A DNA stretch of 64,000 nucleotides from JASLDZ01 sp964242625 (GCA_964242625.1 CAXTAO010000008.1:1-64000), one strand, 5' to 3'. Numbered from the stretch's first letter, positions 1-8,547 are shown. Program-made: numbers and translations. Notes: generated from the letters alone by a model not told the origin.

Positions 1-115
1 CGTCCCGACGCCCATGCGTCAGCCGTCGCGCGCAGGGCGGGTCAAGGGCGAAGCGTCAGCGGAGAGCGAAGCGTCCCTTGACGCGACCGAGCACGGCGGC
101 CCCCTCCGCGCTCAC
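1..115 (+). repeat. Arm of a palindromic intergenic repeat, cut by the window edge
   Basis: This stretch is almost identical to the reverse complement of 41112-41225 and also resembles 41436-41549. It ends with a 25-bp motif (76-100) found exactly at 16285-16309 (opposite strand) and 41514-41538, and with one mismatch at 41127-41151. In the complete copy near 41 kb the first base here marks the junction with the inner palindrome, so the rest of this element probably lies upstream of the window. It abuts the 3' end of the nucleotidyltransferase gene. The peptides it would encode are repeat translations, not genes. Confidence 0.8.
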
Positions 116-119
116 CGAA

Positions 120-872
120 CTAAAGCGCCCCCCACCTCACCCCCCCGCCTCGCTCCTCCAGCACCCGCAACGCCTCGCGGTAGCCGCCCAGCGTGCCCAC
201 GTCGACGTAGCGCTCGCCCGCGCGCACCCCCACCGCTTCGCCGCCTGCGGCCAGCCATGCGTTGACGAGCGTGCCGACGTATTCGTCGCCACGCCCCGGC
301 GTGCGCCACAGGGCGTGCAGCGCATGCAACACGCGGCCGGGCAGGCCGAAGGCGCCCCAAACCCAGGGCGTGCGCGGGCGCGAGGGCTTGACGTCCACCT
401 CCGTCACCCGGTCCGCGTCGTCCACGAGCACACCGTCGAAGTGCTCGGGGCGGGCCACCTCAAACAGCAGGAAGGCCAGCCGGTCGCGCGGCAGGCGGGC
501 GAGCCCGTCGACGGGGAACCACAGGGTGTCGGGCAGGCCCACCACCACCGGCTCGTCGTCGCGGATCACCGGACAGGCGCGGAACAGAGCGTCGCACAGC
601 CCCGCGGGCTCGGGCTGGACGGCGTAGACGATGTCGGCCCCCGCCGCGCGGCCGCCGAAGTAGCGCATGATGTCGGTTTTGGCGGGAGAGATCACGAAAC
701 AAACCTTGTCGGCTCCGCCCGCCACCATGCGCTCCAGGAGGTGCTCGCAGACCGCGCGCGGCCGCTCTACGCCTGCCTCGTCGAAGCGGCTGCCGACCGG
801 CAGCAGCTCCTTGGAGAAAGCGAGCGGCTGGATGCGCGTGCCGCCGCCCGCGGCCGGGATGATCCCCCAGAT
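120..872 (-). CDS. Sugar-phosphate nucleotidyltransferase (RmlA/GalU-like)
   Basis: The family transfers a nucleotidyl group from an NTP to a sugar phosphate, giving an activated sugar for glycan synthesis. The N-terminus reads WGIIPAAGGGTRIQPL, the glycine-rich nucleotide-binding signature, followed by FSKELLPVG with the conserved Lys. The product is about 250 residues. The first ATG in frame (728) would remove the whole signature. The frame opens directly after the peptidase stop, and the codon where related proteins have Met is ATC (870-872), with AGGAGG seven bases upstream. I therefore start at 872 and flag an ATC start, a point mutation or a sequence error. It follows the S10 peptidase gene on the same strand. 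The substrate cannot be told from the sequence. Confidence 0.78.
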   Translation of the reverse strand: MWGIIPAAGGGTRIQPLAFSKELLPVGSRFDEAGVERPRAVCEHLLERMVAGGADKVCFVISPAKTDIMRYFGGRAAGADIVYAVQPEPAGLCDALFRACPVIRDDEPVVVGLPDTLWFPVDGLARLPRDRLAFLLFEVARPEHFDGVLVDDADRVTEVDVKPSRPRTPWVWGAFGLPGRVLHALHALWRTPGRGDEYVGTLVNAWLAAGGEAVGVRAGERYVDVGTLGGYREALRVLEERGGGVRWGAL

Positions 873-884
873 GACCCGGCCTCC

Positions 885-2582
885 TCAGCGCGCGGGCGCG
901 GCGGCGGCGTAGAAGCGCTGGAGGTCGGCCTTCATCGTCTTCAGGGCTTCGGCGTTGAGATACACCATGTGGCCGCTCGGGTAGTAGGCGAAATGCAGGT
1001 TGCCGTGCAGCGACGGGTCGAGCCCCATGTGGTTCAGGTCGTACTCGGTGCCGAAAAAGGGCGTGGCGAGGTCGTATACGCCGTTCAGCGAGTAGAGCTG
1101 CAGGTGCGGGTTCTCGCGCATGGCCGCCGAGAGGTCGAGCGCCACGTCCGCCTGGTTTGTCCCATACGACCCGCGGGATCCCGGCGGGCTGTGCTTGAAG
1201 TCCCACTGGATGTTGCGCTGGTAGTAGGTCGGCCGGTAGCTCAGGTCGCTGTCGTAGCCGAGGTCGCGCGACAGATAGTCGTGAAACGTCGACACGAAGG
1301 CGCCGGTGATGCCGGTGTCGGAGGGGTCGTACTCGGTCGAGTCGCCCGCCGCGCTGACGTCGGTGCCGGTGAAGCGCGCGTCGTAGCGGCCGAGCGTGCG
1401 ACGCTGGTCGCGCAGGAGCTCCTTGCGGAAAGCGCCGGGCTCGATCCTGAGATCGCTGTCCAGGATGAAGCGGACCGACAGGCCCGTGTAGCCCGCCAGC
1501 TGCTGGGCGATCGCCTGACGCTCGGCGGGCGTGAGGTCCTGCCCCTTGGCGAGCGCCGTGGCGTAGGGCCCGCGCGCCCACTCGCGCACCCCGCGCAGAA
1601 AGGCCGCCTCGTCGCCGCCCGGCTCGGTGATACGGTGGTGGTAGGCGGCGATGGCGGCGAAGGTCGGCAGATAGTTGATCAGCTCCTGGTCGAAGCCCGG
1701 GTCGCGCCGGCCGTAGTTGAGTATGGACGACAGCAACACCACGCCGTTCAGCTGCGCCCCGTCCTGCTGCAGCCGGTAGGACAGCCCGGCCGAGCGGGTG
1801 GTGCCGTAGCTCTCGCCGAATAGGAACTTGGGGCTGTTCCAGCGCCCGTTGGCGGTAAGGTAGCGCTCGATTCCCCGGGCGAAGGCGTCGATGTCGGGGT
1901 CGGTGCCCCAGAAAGCCTCGAGCTTGGTGTCGCCGAGCGGCCGCGAGAAGCCGGCGCCGATCGCGTCCACGAAGACGAGGTCGGAGGTGTCCAGCAGGCT
2001 CTCGTTGTTGTCGCCGTAGCGGAAGGGCGCGTTGGCCGTCGCCTGCGGGCTGTCGGTGAAGACGCGCACGGGCCCCAGCGAGCCCATGTGCAGCCACAGC
2101 GTCGAAGAACCCGGCCCGCCGTTGTAGAAGAAGGTCACCGGCCGGCGCGGGTCGGCGGGACCCCGGCCCGCGGTGTAGGCGACGTAGAACATGGACGCGG
2201 TGGGCTTGCCGTCGTCGTTGCGAATGGTGAGCGTGCCGGCGGTGGCGGTGTAGGCCAAGGGGCGCCCGCCGATGGTGGCGACGTGGTGGGAGACACGCCG
2301 CACCTCGCGCACGGGCGCGGTGGCGATGTCGGCGTCCGACAGCTTGGCGTCGCGGGCGCGGTCGGCGCGCGCGTCGGGGCCGCCCTTGGTGTCGGTCTCC
2401 TGCGGGCCCGGCTCGTCGGGGCCGCGCGGGGTGCGGGCCGAGCGGGTGGAGGCGCGCGCGGGCTCGTCGGGGCTCCGGGCGGCGTCCGCCGTGCGGTCCG
2501 CGGCGGCGGCCCGCGTCTGCGCCGCCGCCGGCGCAACGATGAGGGCGGCGAGAAGGGCGGCGGCGGACACGGATCGGAGCAT
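885..2582 (-). CDS. S10 family serine carboxypeptidase-like protein, exported
   Basis: This is a 565-residue protein with a signal peptide (residues 1-21, cleavage after APAAA). Family S10 enzymes remove C-terminal residues from peptides; the physiological substrate here is unknown. The catalytic set is visible: NGGPGSS at about 154-160, the nucleophile Ser258 in GESYG, Asp504 in YDLATPF and His538 in SGHM. Residues about 25-85 form a low-complexity, charged Ala/Pro/Asp/Arg-rich linker before the catalytic domain. I start at the ATG at 2582, because the open frame further upstream runs antisense through the DUF2141 gene. The nucleotidyltransferase gene follows within 15 bases on the same strand. 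Confidence 0.88.
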   Translation of the reverse strand: MLRSVSAAALLAALIVAPAAAQTRAAAADRTADAARSPDEPARASTRSARTPRGPDEPGPQETDTKGGPDARADRARDAKLSDADIATAPVREVRRVSHHVATIGGRPLAYTATAGTLTIRNDDGKPTASMFYVAYTAGRGPADPRRPVTFFYNGGPGSSTLWLHMGSLGPVRVFTDSPQATANAPFRYGDNNESLLDTSDLVFVDAIGAGFSRPLGDTKLEAFWGTDPDIDAFARGIERYLTANGRWNSPKFLFGESYGTTRSAGLSYRLQQDGAQLNGVVLLSSILNYGRRDPGFDQELINYLPTFAAIAAYHHRITEPGGDEAAFLRGVREWARGPYATALAKGQDLTPAERQAIAQQLAGYTGLSVRFILDSDLRIEPGAFRKELLRDQRRTLGRYDARFTGTDVSAAGDSTEYDPSDTGITGAFVSTFHDYLSRDLGYDSDLSYRPTYYQRNIQWDFKHSPPGSRGSYGTNQADVALDLSAAMRENPHLQLYSLNGVYDLATPFFGTEYDLNHMGLDPSLHGNLHFAYYPSGHMVYLNAEALKTMKADLQRFYAAAAPAR

Positions 2583-2699
2583 GGACGGGAGAGCCTCGGT
2601 CGGGCGGCGCGGGGCGGCGACCTTCGCCCGAGCGGCGCGGCCCCGTCCAGCGGCTTCGGGCTTCAACGGCCGGGAAGGTCGCTCTATGTCTACCCCGCA

Positions 2700-3143
2700 A
2701 TGAGTTCGCGCCGGTTCACCGCCGCCCTGGCCGGGGCGGTCGCCCTTGCGGGGGGGCTGCCCGCCGCGGCGCAGACGCCGGGTGTGCTGCGCGTGGTGGT
2801 GACCAACGTGCGCCGCGCGCTCGGCCACGTGCGGGTGGAGGTGTGCACCCCGGCCGAGTTCCTGAAGACTTGCGAGCACGGCGGCGCGGCGCCCGCCGTC
2901 GCCGGGACCACCGTGGTGGAGGTGCGCGACCTGCCGCCCGGTCGATATGCGATCCAGGCCTACCTGGACGAGAACGACAACCACGAGGTCGACCAGAACT
3001 TCCTCGGCGTCCCCAAGGAGGGGGTGGGCTTCTCCAACAACGCGCCCTTCGGCCTCGGCCCCCCCACCTTCCGCCGCGCCGCCTTCTCGCACGGCGACGC
3101 GGTCGACGAAGTGACGCTGCGGCTGCGCTATCTGCCGGGCTGA
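2700..3143 (+). CDS. DUF2141 family secreted protein
   Basis: A 147-residue protein with a clear signal peptide ending in LPAAAQ. The mature part has the features of DUF2141: an opening beta strand (LRVVVTNVR), the central DLPPGRYAIQAYLDENDN motif and a C-terminal GVGFSNN segment. The family is small, extracytoplasmic and of unknown function. The gene is divergent from the S10 peptidase, with about 117 bp between start codons, and precedes hpnN on the same strand. The upstream in-frame extension is antisense to the peptidase and is rejected; ATG at 2700 gives the signal peptide. Confidence 0.82.
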   Translation: MSSRRFTAALAGAVALAGGLPAAAQTPGVLRVVVTNVRRALGHVRVEVCTPAEFLKTCEHGGAAPAVAGTTVVEVRDLPPGRYAIQAYLDENDNHEVDQNFLGVPKEGVGFSNNAPFGLGPPTFRRAAFSHGDAVDEVTLRLRYLPG

Positions 3144-3209
3144 CGTGGCGCCTGCGCGGGCGCTCCGCTAACAGACGGGAGCTTGCGCGGACGAAAGGGC
3201 GGCGTCCCG

Positions 3210-5846
3210 GTGCTGACGGACCTGATCACTCGGCTCGTGGAGGCGAGCGCCCGCCGGCCGTGGGCGGTGGTCGGCGTGTGCGCGGCGGTGGTGGGGGCGG
3301 CGCTCGTCTACGCGCTCACCCACTTCGCCATGGACACCGACACCGCCAAGCTCATCGCGCCCACCGTGCGCTGGCGGCAGAACGAGATCGCCGTCTCCAA
3401 GGCGTTCCCGCAGAACGACGACCTGATCGTCGCGGTGATGGACGGGCGCACGCCCGAGCTGGCGGAGGCGGGCGCCGCACGCCTGGCCGAGCGTCTGGGC
3501 GCCGACGGGCGCGCCTTCGAGAGCGTGCGCCGGCCCGATGGCGGCCCCTTCTTCGCGCGCGAGGGTCTGCTCTTCTCCGACGTGGCGCAGGTCCGCGCGA
3601 CCACGGCCCAGCTGATCGCCGCCCAGCCGTTCCTGGGGCCGCTGGCGGCCGACCCTTCTCTGCACGGGGTGGCCGCCACCCTGTCGACCCTGGCGCAGGG
3701 CGTGGCGGCCGGCCAGGCCAAGCTCGCCGACGTCGACGCGCCAGTGAAGGGGCTGGCGGACGCCTTCGAGGGCGTGCTCGGCCGGCGGCCGACCTTCTTC
3801 TCCTGGCAGGCGCTGGTCTCCAAGGGTGGCGGCGGAGGCCTCTCCGCGCCGCTGCGCCGCTTCGTGCTGGTCAAGCCCCGGCTCGACTACGCCGCCCTGC
3901 AGCCGGGCTCGGCCGCCTCCGACGAGGTGCGCGCCGCCGCCCGCGCGCTCGGGCTCGACGCGGCCCACGGCGTGCGCGTACGGCTGACGGGCTCGGTGCC
4001 GCTGTCGGACGAGGAGTTCGCCTCGCTCGCCGACCACGTCGAGGTGGTCACGGGCGTGATGCTGGGGCTCGTGCTCCTGATGCTGTGGCTGGCGGTGCGC
4101 TCGGCCAAGCTCGTGGCGGCGATCCTTGTCACCACCCTGGCGGGGCTCGCGATCGCCACCGCGCTGGGGCGGCTCCTCGTCGGACCGTTCAACCTGATCT
4201 CGGTGGCCTTCATCCCGCTATTCGTTGGGCTGGGCGTCGACTTCGGCATCCAGCTCTGCGTGCGCGTGCGCGCAGAGCGGTTGGAGCACCCGGCCATGGC
4301 GGACGCCCTGGCCCGCGCCGGCCGCTCGCTCGGCGGCTCGCTGGCGCTGGCGGCCGCGGCGGTGACGCTGGGCTTCCTCGCCTTTTTGCCGACCAATTAC
4401 GTCGGCGTGTCGGAACTCGGGATCATCGCGGGGGTGGGCATGGTGTTCGCCCTCCTCCTGGCGCTGACGCTCCTGCCCGCGCTGCTCGTGATCCTGAAGC
4501 CGCGCTCGCAGGGGCTGGAGGTTGGGTGGCGCCAGCTGAAGCCGGTGGACGACTACCTCGTCACCCACCGCCGCACCGTGCTTCTGGCCTTCGTCGCGGC
4601 GACGGCGGTCTCGCTGGCGCTGCTGCCGCTCGTGCGGTTTGACTTCAACCCCTTCCACCTGCGCAACCCGCACGGCGAGGCGATGTCGACGCTGAACGAC
4701 CTGTTCCGCGACCCGCAGGAGAACCCCAACACCATCGACATCCTGCAGCCGAGCACGGCCGCCGCGGACGCCCTGGCCAAGCGCGTGGACGCCCTGCCGG
4801 AGGTGGCCCAGACAGTCACTCTGACGAGCTTCGTCCCCGCCGATCAGCCGGAGAAGCTCGCCGCCATCGCCGACGCCAACAGCCTCCTCGACCTCACGCT
4901 GAACCCGCTCGCCACCGCGCCCTCGCCTGCGGACGCCGACACAATCCCCGCCCTACGCAAGGCGTCGTCCGACCTCGCCGCCGCGGCCCGGGGCGGAGGG
5001 GGCACGCCGACCGCCGACGCCCGGCGGCTCGCCGCGGCGCTCACGCGCCTGGCCGACGCCGCCCCCGACGTGCGCGCCCGTGCGGGCGAGGTGGTGACGG
5101 CGCCGTTGAACGTGCTCCTCGACCAGGTGCGCGCCCTCCTCACCGCCGAGCCCGTGACGGTCGCCACCCTGCCGCCAGAGATCCGCGCCGACTGGCTGTC
5201 GCCCGTGACGGGTCAGGCGCGCATCCAGGTCTCGCCCAAGGGCGACGCCAACGACAACAAGACCCTCGTGCGCTTCTCCCGCGCTGTGCAGCGCGTGGCC
5301 CCCGACGCCTCGGGCGCGCCGATCTCGATTCAGGGGGCGGGAGCGACGATCGCCGGGGCCTTCGTGAAAGCGGGGATCCTGTCGCTGGTGGCGATCACCG
5401 CTCTGCTCTTCGTGGCGCTCAGGAGCGTGAAAGAGGTGGCTTTCACCCTCGCGCCGATCATCTTGTCAGTGTTCCTGACGCTCGGCACCTGCGTGGTGAT
5501 CGGCACGCCCATCAACTTCGCCAACATCATCGCCTTCCCCCTCCTGGTGGGGGTGGGCGTGGCCTTTCACATCTACTTCGTGATGGCTTGGCGCGGCGGG
5601 CAGGGCGAGCTCCTGCAGTCGAGCCTTGCGCGGGGCGTCTTGTTTAGCGCGTTGACCACGGGTGCGGCGTTCGGCTCGCTCATGCTGTCGAGCCACCCCG
5701 GCACGGCCAGCATGGGCAAACTCCTCCTGATCTCGCTGTTTTGGACGCTGGTGTGCGCGTTGATCTTCGAGCCCGCCCTCCTCGGACCTCCGACCCATGC
5801 CCCGGAGGAGGGCCGCGGCGACCCGGACGCGGTCAGCGCGGGCTGA
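3210..5846 (+). CDS. hpnN: Hopanoid-associated RND transporter HpnN (MMPL family)
   Basis: About 878 residues, matching HpnN in length and layout: an N-terminal membrane helix near residue 20, a periplasmic loop, a block of helices around residues 280-425, a second large periplasmic loop, and a final helix block around 710-865. HpnN is an inner-membrane RND protein proposed to carry hopanoids toward the outer membrane. The hpnM-like, ispA, ispG, ispH and hpnH genes nearby support that assignment. The start is uncertain: GTG at 3210 has AAAGGG about ten bases upstream, whereas TTG at 3183 would sit only one base from a GGGAG. I chose 3210. Confidence 0.85.
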   Translation: MLTDLITRLVEASARRPWAVVGVCAAVVGAALVYALTHFAMDTDTAKLIAPTVRWRQNEIAVSKAFPQNDDLIVAVMDGRTPELAEAGAARLAERLGADGRAFESVRRPDGGPFFAREGLLFSDVAQVRATTAQLIAAQPFLGPLAADPSLHGVAATLSTLAQGVAAGQAKLADVDAPVKGLADAFEGVLGRRPTFFSWQALVSKGGGGGLSAPLRRFVLVKPRLDYAALQPGSAASDEVRAAARALGLDAAHGVRVRLTGSVPLSDEEFASLADHVEVVTGVMLGLVLLMLWLAVRSAKLVAAILVTTLAGLAIATALGRLLVGPFNLISVAFIPLFVGLGVDFGIQLCVRVRAERLEHPAMADALARAGRSLGGSLALAAAAVTLGFLAFLPTNYVGVSELGIIAGVGMVFALLLALTLLPALLVILKPRSQGLEVGWRQLKPVDDYLVTHRRTVLLAFVAATAVSLALLPLVRFDFNPFHLRNPHGEAMSTLNDLFRDPQENPNTIDILQPSTAAADALAKRVDALPEVAQTVTLTSFVPADQPEKLAAIADANSLLDLTLNPLATAPSPADADTIPALRKASSDLAAAARGGGGTPTADARRLAAALTRLADAAPDVRARAGEVVTAPLNVLLDQVRALLTAEPVTVATLPPEIRADWLSPVTGQARIQVSPKGDANDNKTLVRFSRAVQRVAPDASGAPISIQGAGATIAGAFVKAGILSLVAITALLFVALRSVKEVAFTLAPIILSVFLTLGTCVVIGTPINFANIIAFPLLVGVGVAFHIYFVMAWRGGQGELLQSSLARGVLFSALTTGAAFGSLMLSSHPGTASMGKLLLISLFWTLVCALIFEPALLGPPTHAPEEGRGDPDAVSAG

Positions 5847-5907
5847 ACCTCCGCCGCGCGCGCCGGTTCTCCAGGCCGCAACGCCCCCGCAACGCCCGGA
5901 GACCGCC

Positions 5908-6186
5908 ATGCCCGACCCCGTCCAGCTCGAGATCGCCGCCCACGCGGGCCTGTGGCGCCTGTCGGAGGCGGGCGAGCCCGGCCATAGCTTCAGCCACCTC
6001 GAGGAGGCCACCCACGAGGCCGTGAACCGCGCTCGTGCGCTCGCCGACACGGGCGAACCCGCCGAGGTCTGGGTGGAGGCCGCGGGCGGCAAGCGCCTGC
6101 GGATCGACGTCGACCCCGAGGTCACCCAGGAGCAGGAGCGCACCGCGCCCGACACCCCGATCGACGTGGCGGCGGAGCCCGCTTGA
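5908..6186 (+). CDS. Small conserved hypothetical protein (DUF2188-like)
   Basis: A 92-residue soluble acidic protein with no signal peptide or membrane segment. The pattern of a short strand, a helix rich in Ala and Arg (EAVNRARALADTGEPAEVWV) and a closing strand (GGKRLRIDV) resembles DUF2188-type small proteins, but I cannot confirm membership. The ATG at 5908 is preceded by a CGGAGA ribosome-binding site. It lies 61 bases after hpnN on the same strand and could share its transcript. A strong hairpin follows. Function unknown. Confidence 0.65.
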   Translation: MPDPVQLEIAAHAGLWRLSEAGEPGHSFSHLEEATHEAVNRARALADTGEPAEVWVEAAGGKRLRIDVDPEVTQEQERTAPDTPIDVAAEPA

Positions 6187-6202
6187 GCCGCGGCGCAAGT
6201 GT

Positions 6203-6232
6203 GGACGGGCCGGAGTCGCCGCCGGCCCGTCC
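6203..6232. terminator. Hairpin between convergent genes, probable bidirectional terminator
   Basis: A perfect 11-bp stem (6203-6213 with 6222-6232, GGACGGGCCGG) and an 8-base loop lie between the ends of the small hypothetical gene (6186) and the convergent DUF3309 gene (6238). There is no long T-run, which is common in GC-rich genomes. Confidence 0.6.
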
Positions 6233-6237
6233 GAAGC

Positions 6238-6393
6238 TCAAACGACGTGCAGGAGGAGGAGCACGATGATCACCACCACGACCAGCCCCAGCCCCCCGCT
6301 CGGGTAGTAGCCCCAACCGCGGCTGTAGCCCCAATTCGGCAGGGCGCCGATCAGGAGCAGGATCAGGACGATCAGCAGTATGGTGCCGAGCAT
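6238..6393 (-). CDS. DUF3309 small membrane protein
   Basis: A 51-residue peptide: MLGTILLIVLILLLIGALP, then a Trp/Tyr/Gly-rich turn (NWGYSRGWGYYPSGG), then a second hydrophobic stretch (LGLVVVVIIVLLLL). This is the whole DUF3309 pattern: two membrane segments around an aromatic Gly-rich loop. Function is unknown. A weak EcfG-type promoter match (6423-6447) points toward it, which would make it a stress gene like the DUF1328 gene near 33.6 kb. Confidence 0.85.
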   Translation of the reverse strand: MLGTILLIVLILLLIGALPNWGYSRGWGYYPSGGLGLVVVVIIVLLLLHVV

Positions 6394-6422
6394 GTGTGCT
6401 CCCCGTGCGGCCTAGCTGACCG

Positions 6423-6447
6423 AACTCGACCCCACGCTCAAGGTTCC
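6423..6447 (-). promoter_or_regulatory. Weak EcfG-type promoter match before the DUF3309 gene
   Basis: On the minus strand GGAAC (6447-6443), 16 bp, then AGTT (6426-6423). The general-stress consensus is GGAAC, 16-17 bp, CGTT, so the -10 has one mismatch at its first base and one at its second. It lies 30 bases upstream of the start codon. Confidence 0.35.
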
Positions 6448-6466
6448 GCGTCGGAGATGACCTAGG

Positions 6467-6859
6467 TTACCGCGGGGCGGCCGCCGGGTGCGCCAGGGTC
6501 GTGAAGTAGCGCCGCACCTGATCGCTCCAGCCGTAGTGCTTGCCGCTGAGCTGGTCGCGGTCGTAGGCCGGCGCGTCGTCCAGGTCCTTCTTGGTGAAGG
6601 CGGCGACGTAGCCCTCGGGAGCGTGGTTGTAGGTCAGGCTGGTCCACGGGATGGGGTGGAACTTGTCGCCCACACCCAGGAAGCCACCCGACGCGGCGAT
6701 CACGAATTCAATCTTGCCGGTCAGCTTGTCGATGTAGACCTCTTTCAACGCGCCGAGCTTGCCGCCGGCGCGGTCGAACAGCGTCATGCCGGTCACCTCG
6801 CCGATCGGCACGAGCCGCGCGTCGCCCAGCGGCGTGTGTTCGGGAGAGGCGTCGGTCAT
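6467..6859 (-). CDS. PRC-barrel domain protein
   Basis: A 130-residue soluble protein. Residues about 16-80 form a PRC-barrel-like beta domain: LVPIGEVTGMTLFDRAGGK, then GALKEVYIDKLTGKIEFVIAA, then PIPWTSLTY. The C-terminal half carries a Tyr-rich segment (YDRDQLSGKHYGW). PRC-barrel proteins of this length in alphaproteobacteria are usually of unknown or stress-related function. It lies between the hpnM-like gene and the DUF3309 gene on the same strand. No clear EcfG promoter was found before it. Confidence 0.8.
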   Translation of the reverse strand: MTDASPEHTPLGDARLVPIGEVTGMTLFDRAGGKLGALKEVYIDKLTGKIEFVIAASGGFLGVGDKFHPIPWTSLTYNHAPEGYVAAFTKKDLDDAPAYDRDQLSGKHYGWSDQVRRYFTTLAHPAAAPR

Positions 6860-6917
6860 GGCGTGCAGTTCCGCTTAAAGCTTGCCCGTCAAATGCGGGG
6901 AGCCGAGGCGCGTTCCG

Positions 6918-7529
6918 TTAACCAGCGAGGAGCGTCTGCGTCTTGGCTTCGAGGCTCTTCACCAGCGCCGCGCCGCCGCCCGCGACCAGCGTCGACTGGA
7001 ACTCGGCGCGCTGCGAGGCGAGCTGGCTGATCGCCCCGTTGTAGAACACGTCCACGATCTTCCAGCGCCCACCCGCCTGCCGCATGCGCCAGATAAACTG
7101 CGTTGGCGAGCCCGACTTCCCCACCAGTTGCGCCTTCACGAGCTTGTCGACGCCCCGCGTCTGCACGTTGGGGTCAACCACGAAGCGCTCGCCGTCGAAG
7201 CTGTCGAAGTTCTTGGCGAAGCTCGCGGCGGTGAAGCGCCCGAAGGCGCGCACGAGCGCGGCCTGGTCTGCGACCGACAGGGTCGCCCACTTCGGCCCCA
7301 CCGCCACCCGCGTCATGGTGGCGAAGTCGAAGGCCGACTGCGCCGCGGGCTCGAGCCTCTTGAACCGTCCCTGCGCGCCGAGGCTCCGGCCGCCCTGCAT
7401 GGCCGCGATCAGCGCCGCGTCGAACCCCTGCACAGTCTGGGCGGCGGGATCGACGGCCTCCGCGCGCACGACGACAGGCGTGGCGAGCGCGGCCAGCGCC
7501 AGGGCGGCGACGAGGGGGTGGCGGGTCAT
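6918..7529 (-). CDS. hpnM: MlaC/Ttg2D-family periplasmic protein, probable HpnM
   Basis: A 203-residue exported protein with a signal peptide ending near VRAEA. The body follows the MlaC/Ttg2D pattern: a conserved FDFATMTRVAVG segment, VADQAALVRAFGRF, and the FIWRMRQAGGRWKIVDVFYNG core strand. MlaC proteins shuttle lipids across the periplasm. The version beside hopanoid genes is called HpnM and is thought to work with HpnN. I assign hpnM mainly on context: hpnN is 1 kb away and ispA is 85 bases upstream on the same strand. A toluene-tolerance or Mla role remains possible. The ATG at 7529 has GGAG upstream and gives the signal peptide. Confidence 0.75.
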   Translation of the reverse strand: MTRHPLVAALALAALATPVVVRAEAVDPAAQTVQGFDAALIAAMQGGRSLGAQGRFKRLEPAAQSAFDFATMTRVAVGPKWATLSVADQAALVRAFGRFTAASFAKNFDSFDGERFVVDPNVQTRGVDKLVKAQLVGKSGSPTQFIWRMRQAGGRWKIVDVFYNGAISQLASQRAEFQSTLVAGGGAALVKSLEAKTQTLLAG

Positions 7530-7614
7530 GGCGGGCAGGCTCCACGGCATGGGCGGGGCAGAAGCGCCCGCCCGGCTGAACCGTTCCTGAAGGTCTTCGC
7601 CGAGCCGCGGCGGC

Positions 7615-8547
7615 TCAGCTGCGCCGGTCGACCATGTGGAAGGCCAGCGACTGCAGCGCGCGCGCGCCCTCGCCATAGGGCGCGAGCGCGTCGGCCGCCG
7701 CCCGCGCCAGCCGCTCCACCTCCGCCCGCGCGCCGTCGACGCCCAGGAGCGAGACGAAGGTCGCCTTGCCCGCGTCGGCGTCCTTGCCGACCGCCTTGCC
7801 GGCTTCCGCCGCGTCGCCCGTGGCGTCGATCAGGTCGTCGGCCACCTGGAAGGCCAGGCCGAAGGTGCGCGCGAACTCGGCGAAGCGCTGCAGGTCGGCC
7901 TCGTCCGCCCGGCCGAGGATGGGGCCGGCGAGCGCCGAGAAGCGGAACAGGGCGCCCGTCTTAAGCCCCTGCAGGACGGCGATCTCCTCGAGGGTGAAGC
8001 CGCGGGCGGGGGCCTCGATGTCCATCATCTGGCCGCCCACCATGCCGCCCACCCCCGAGGCGTGCGCGAGTTCGGACACGAGGCGCGAGCGCACCGCGCC
8101 CTCCACGTGCGCCGCGGGGTCGGCCAGGAGCTCGAACGCGATCGCCTGCAGCGCGTCGCCCGCGAGGATGGCGGTGGCCTCGTCGAACGCCTTGTGGGTG
8201 GTCGGCCGGCCGCGGCGCAGGTCGTCGTCGTCCATGGCGGGCAGGTCGTCGTGCACGAGCGAATAGGTGTGGATGCACTCGATGGCCGCGGCCGCCCGCA
8301 GCGCCCCCTCGGCCGGGGCCTCGAACAGCCGCGCGCCTTCCAGCACGAGGAAGGGGCGCAGCCGCTTGCCGCCCGCGAACACGGCGTAGCGCATGGCCTC
8401 GGCCACGCGCCCGCCCGGCCCGTCCGACCGCGGCAGGAGCCGCTCCAGCGCCCCGTCCACCGCGCGCGCCGCGCGCGCCATGGCGGCGGCGAGGTCGAGG
8501 TCGGGCGCGGCGTCGGAGGCGGGCGGATCGGCGGCGATAAGGCTCAT
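7615..8547 (-). CDS. ispA: Farnesyl diphosphate synthase (polyprenyl synthetase)
   Basis: A 310-residue trans-prenyl transferase that joins isopentenyl diphosphate to dimethylallyl and geranyl diphosphate, making farnesyl diphosphate for hopanoids, quinones and undecaprenyl carriers. Both aspartate-rich Mg sites are present: DDLPAMD at 100-106 and DDLID at 237-241. GGKRLRP, the diphosphate-binding motif, is at 59-65. Length and the short spacing of the first Asp motif fit bacterial IspA rather than a long-chain synthase. ispG, ispH and the hopanoid genes are close by, and hpnM follows on the same strand. Confidence 0.88.
   Translation of the reverse strand: MSLIAADPPASDAAPDLDLAAAMARAARAVDGALERLLPRSDGPGGRVAEAMRYAVFAGGKRLRPFLVLEGARLFEAPAEGALRAAAAIECIHTYSLVHDDLPAMDDDDLRRGRPTTHKAFDEATAILAGDALQAIAFELLADPAAHVEGAVRSRLVSELAHASGVGGMVGGQMMDIEAPARGFTLEEIAVLQGLKTGALFRFSALAGPILGRADEADLQRFAEFARTFGLAFQVADDLIDATGDAAEAGKAVGKDADAGKATFVSLLGVDGARAEVERLARAAADALAPYGEGARALQSLAFHMVDRRS

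Noticed and set aside
885..890. Stop-codon readthrough fusing the S10 peptidase to the nucleotidyltransferase
   Set aside because: The two are in the same frame across one TGA, but the peptidase is exported and the transferase is cytosolic, and a good ribosome-binding site follows the stop. Separate genes are more likely.
78..1823. Long open frame of 581 codons on the plus strand
   Set aside because: It runs antisense through the nucleotidyltransferase and S10 peptidase genes, has no recognisable domain, and is a by-product of high GC content.
460..2700. 746-codon minus-strand frame over the S10 peptidase
   Set aside because: Out of frame with the peptidase, Arg/Pro-rich and without domains; a GC shadow of the real gene.
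885..3092. Longer S10 peptidase starting at 3092
   Set aside because: The extra 170 residues are antisense to the DUF2141 gene and would bury the signal peptide that begins at the ATG at 2582.
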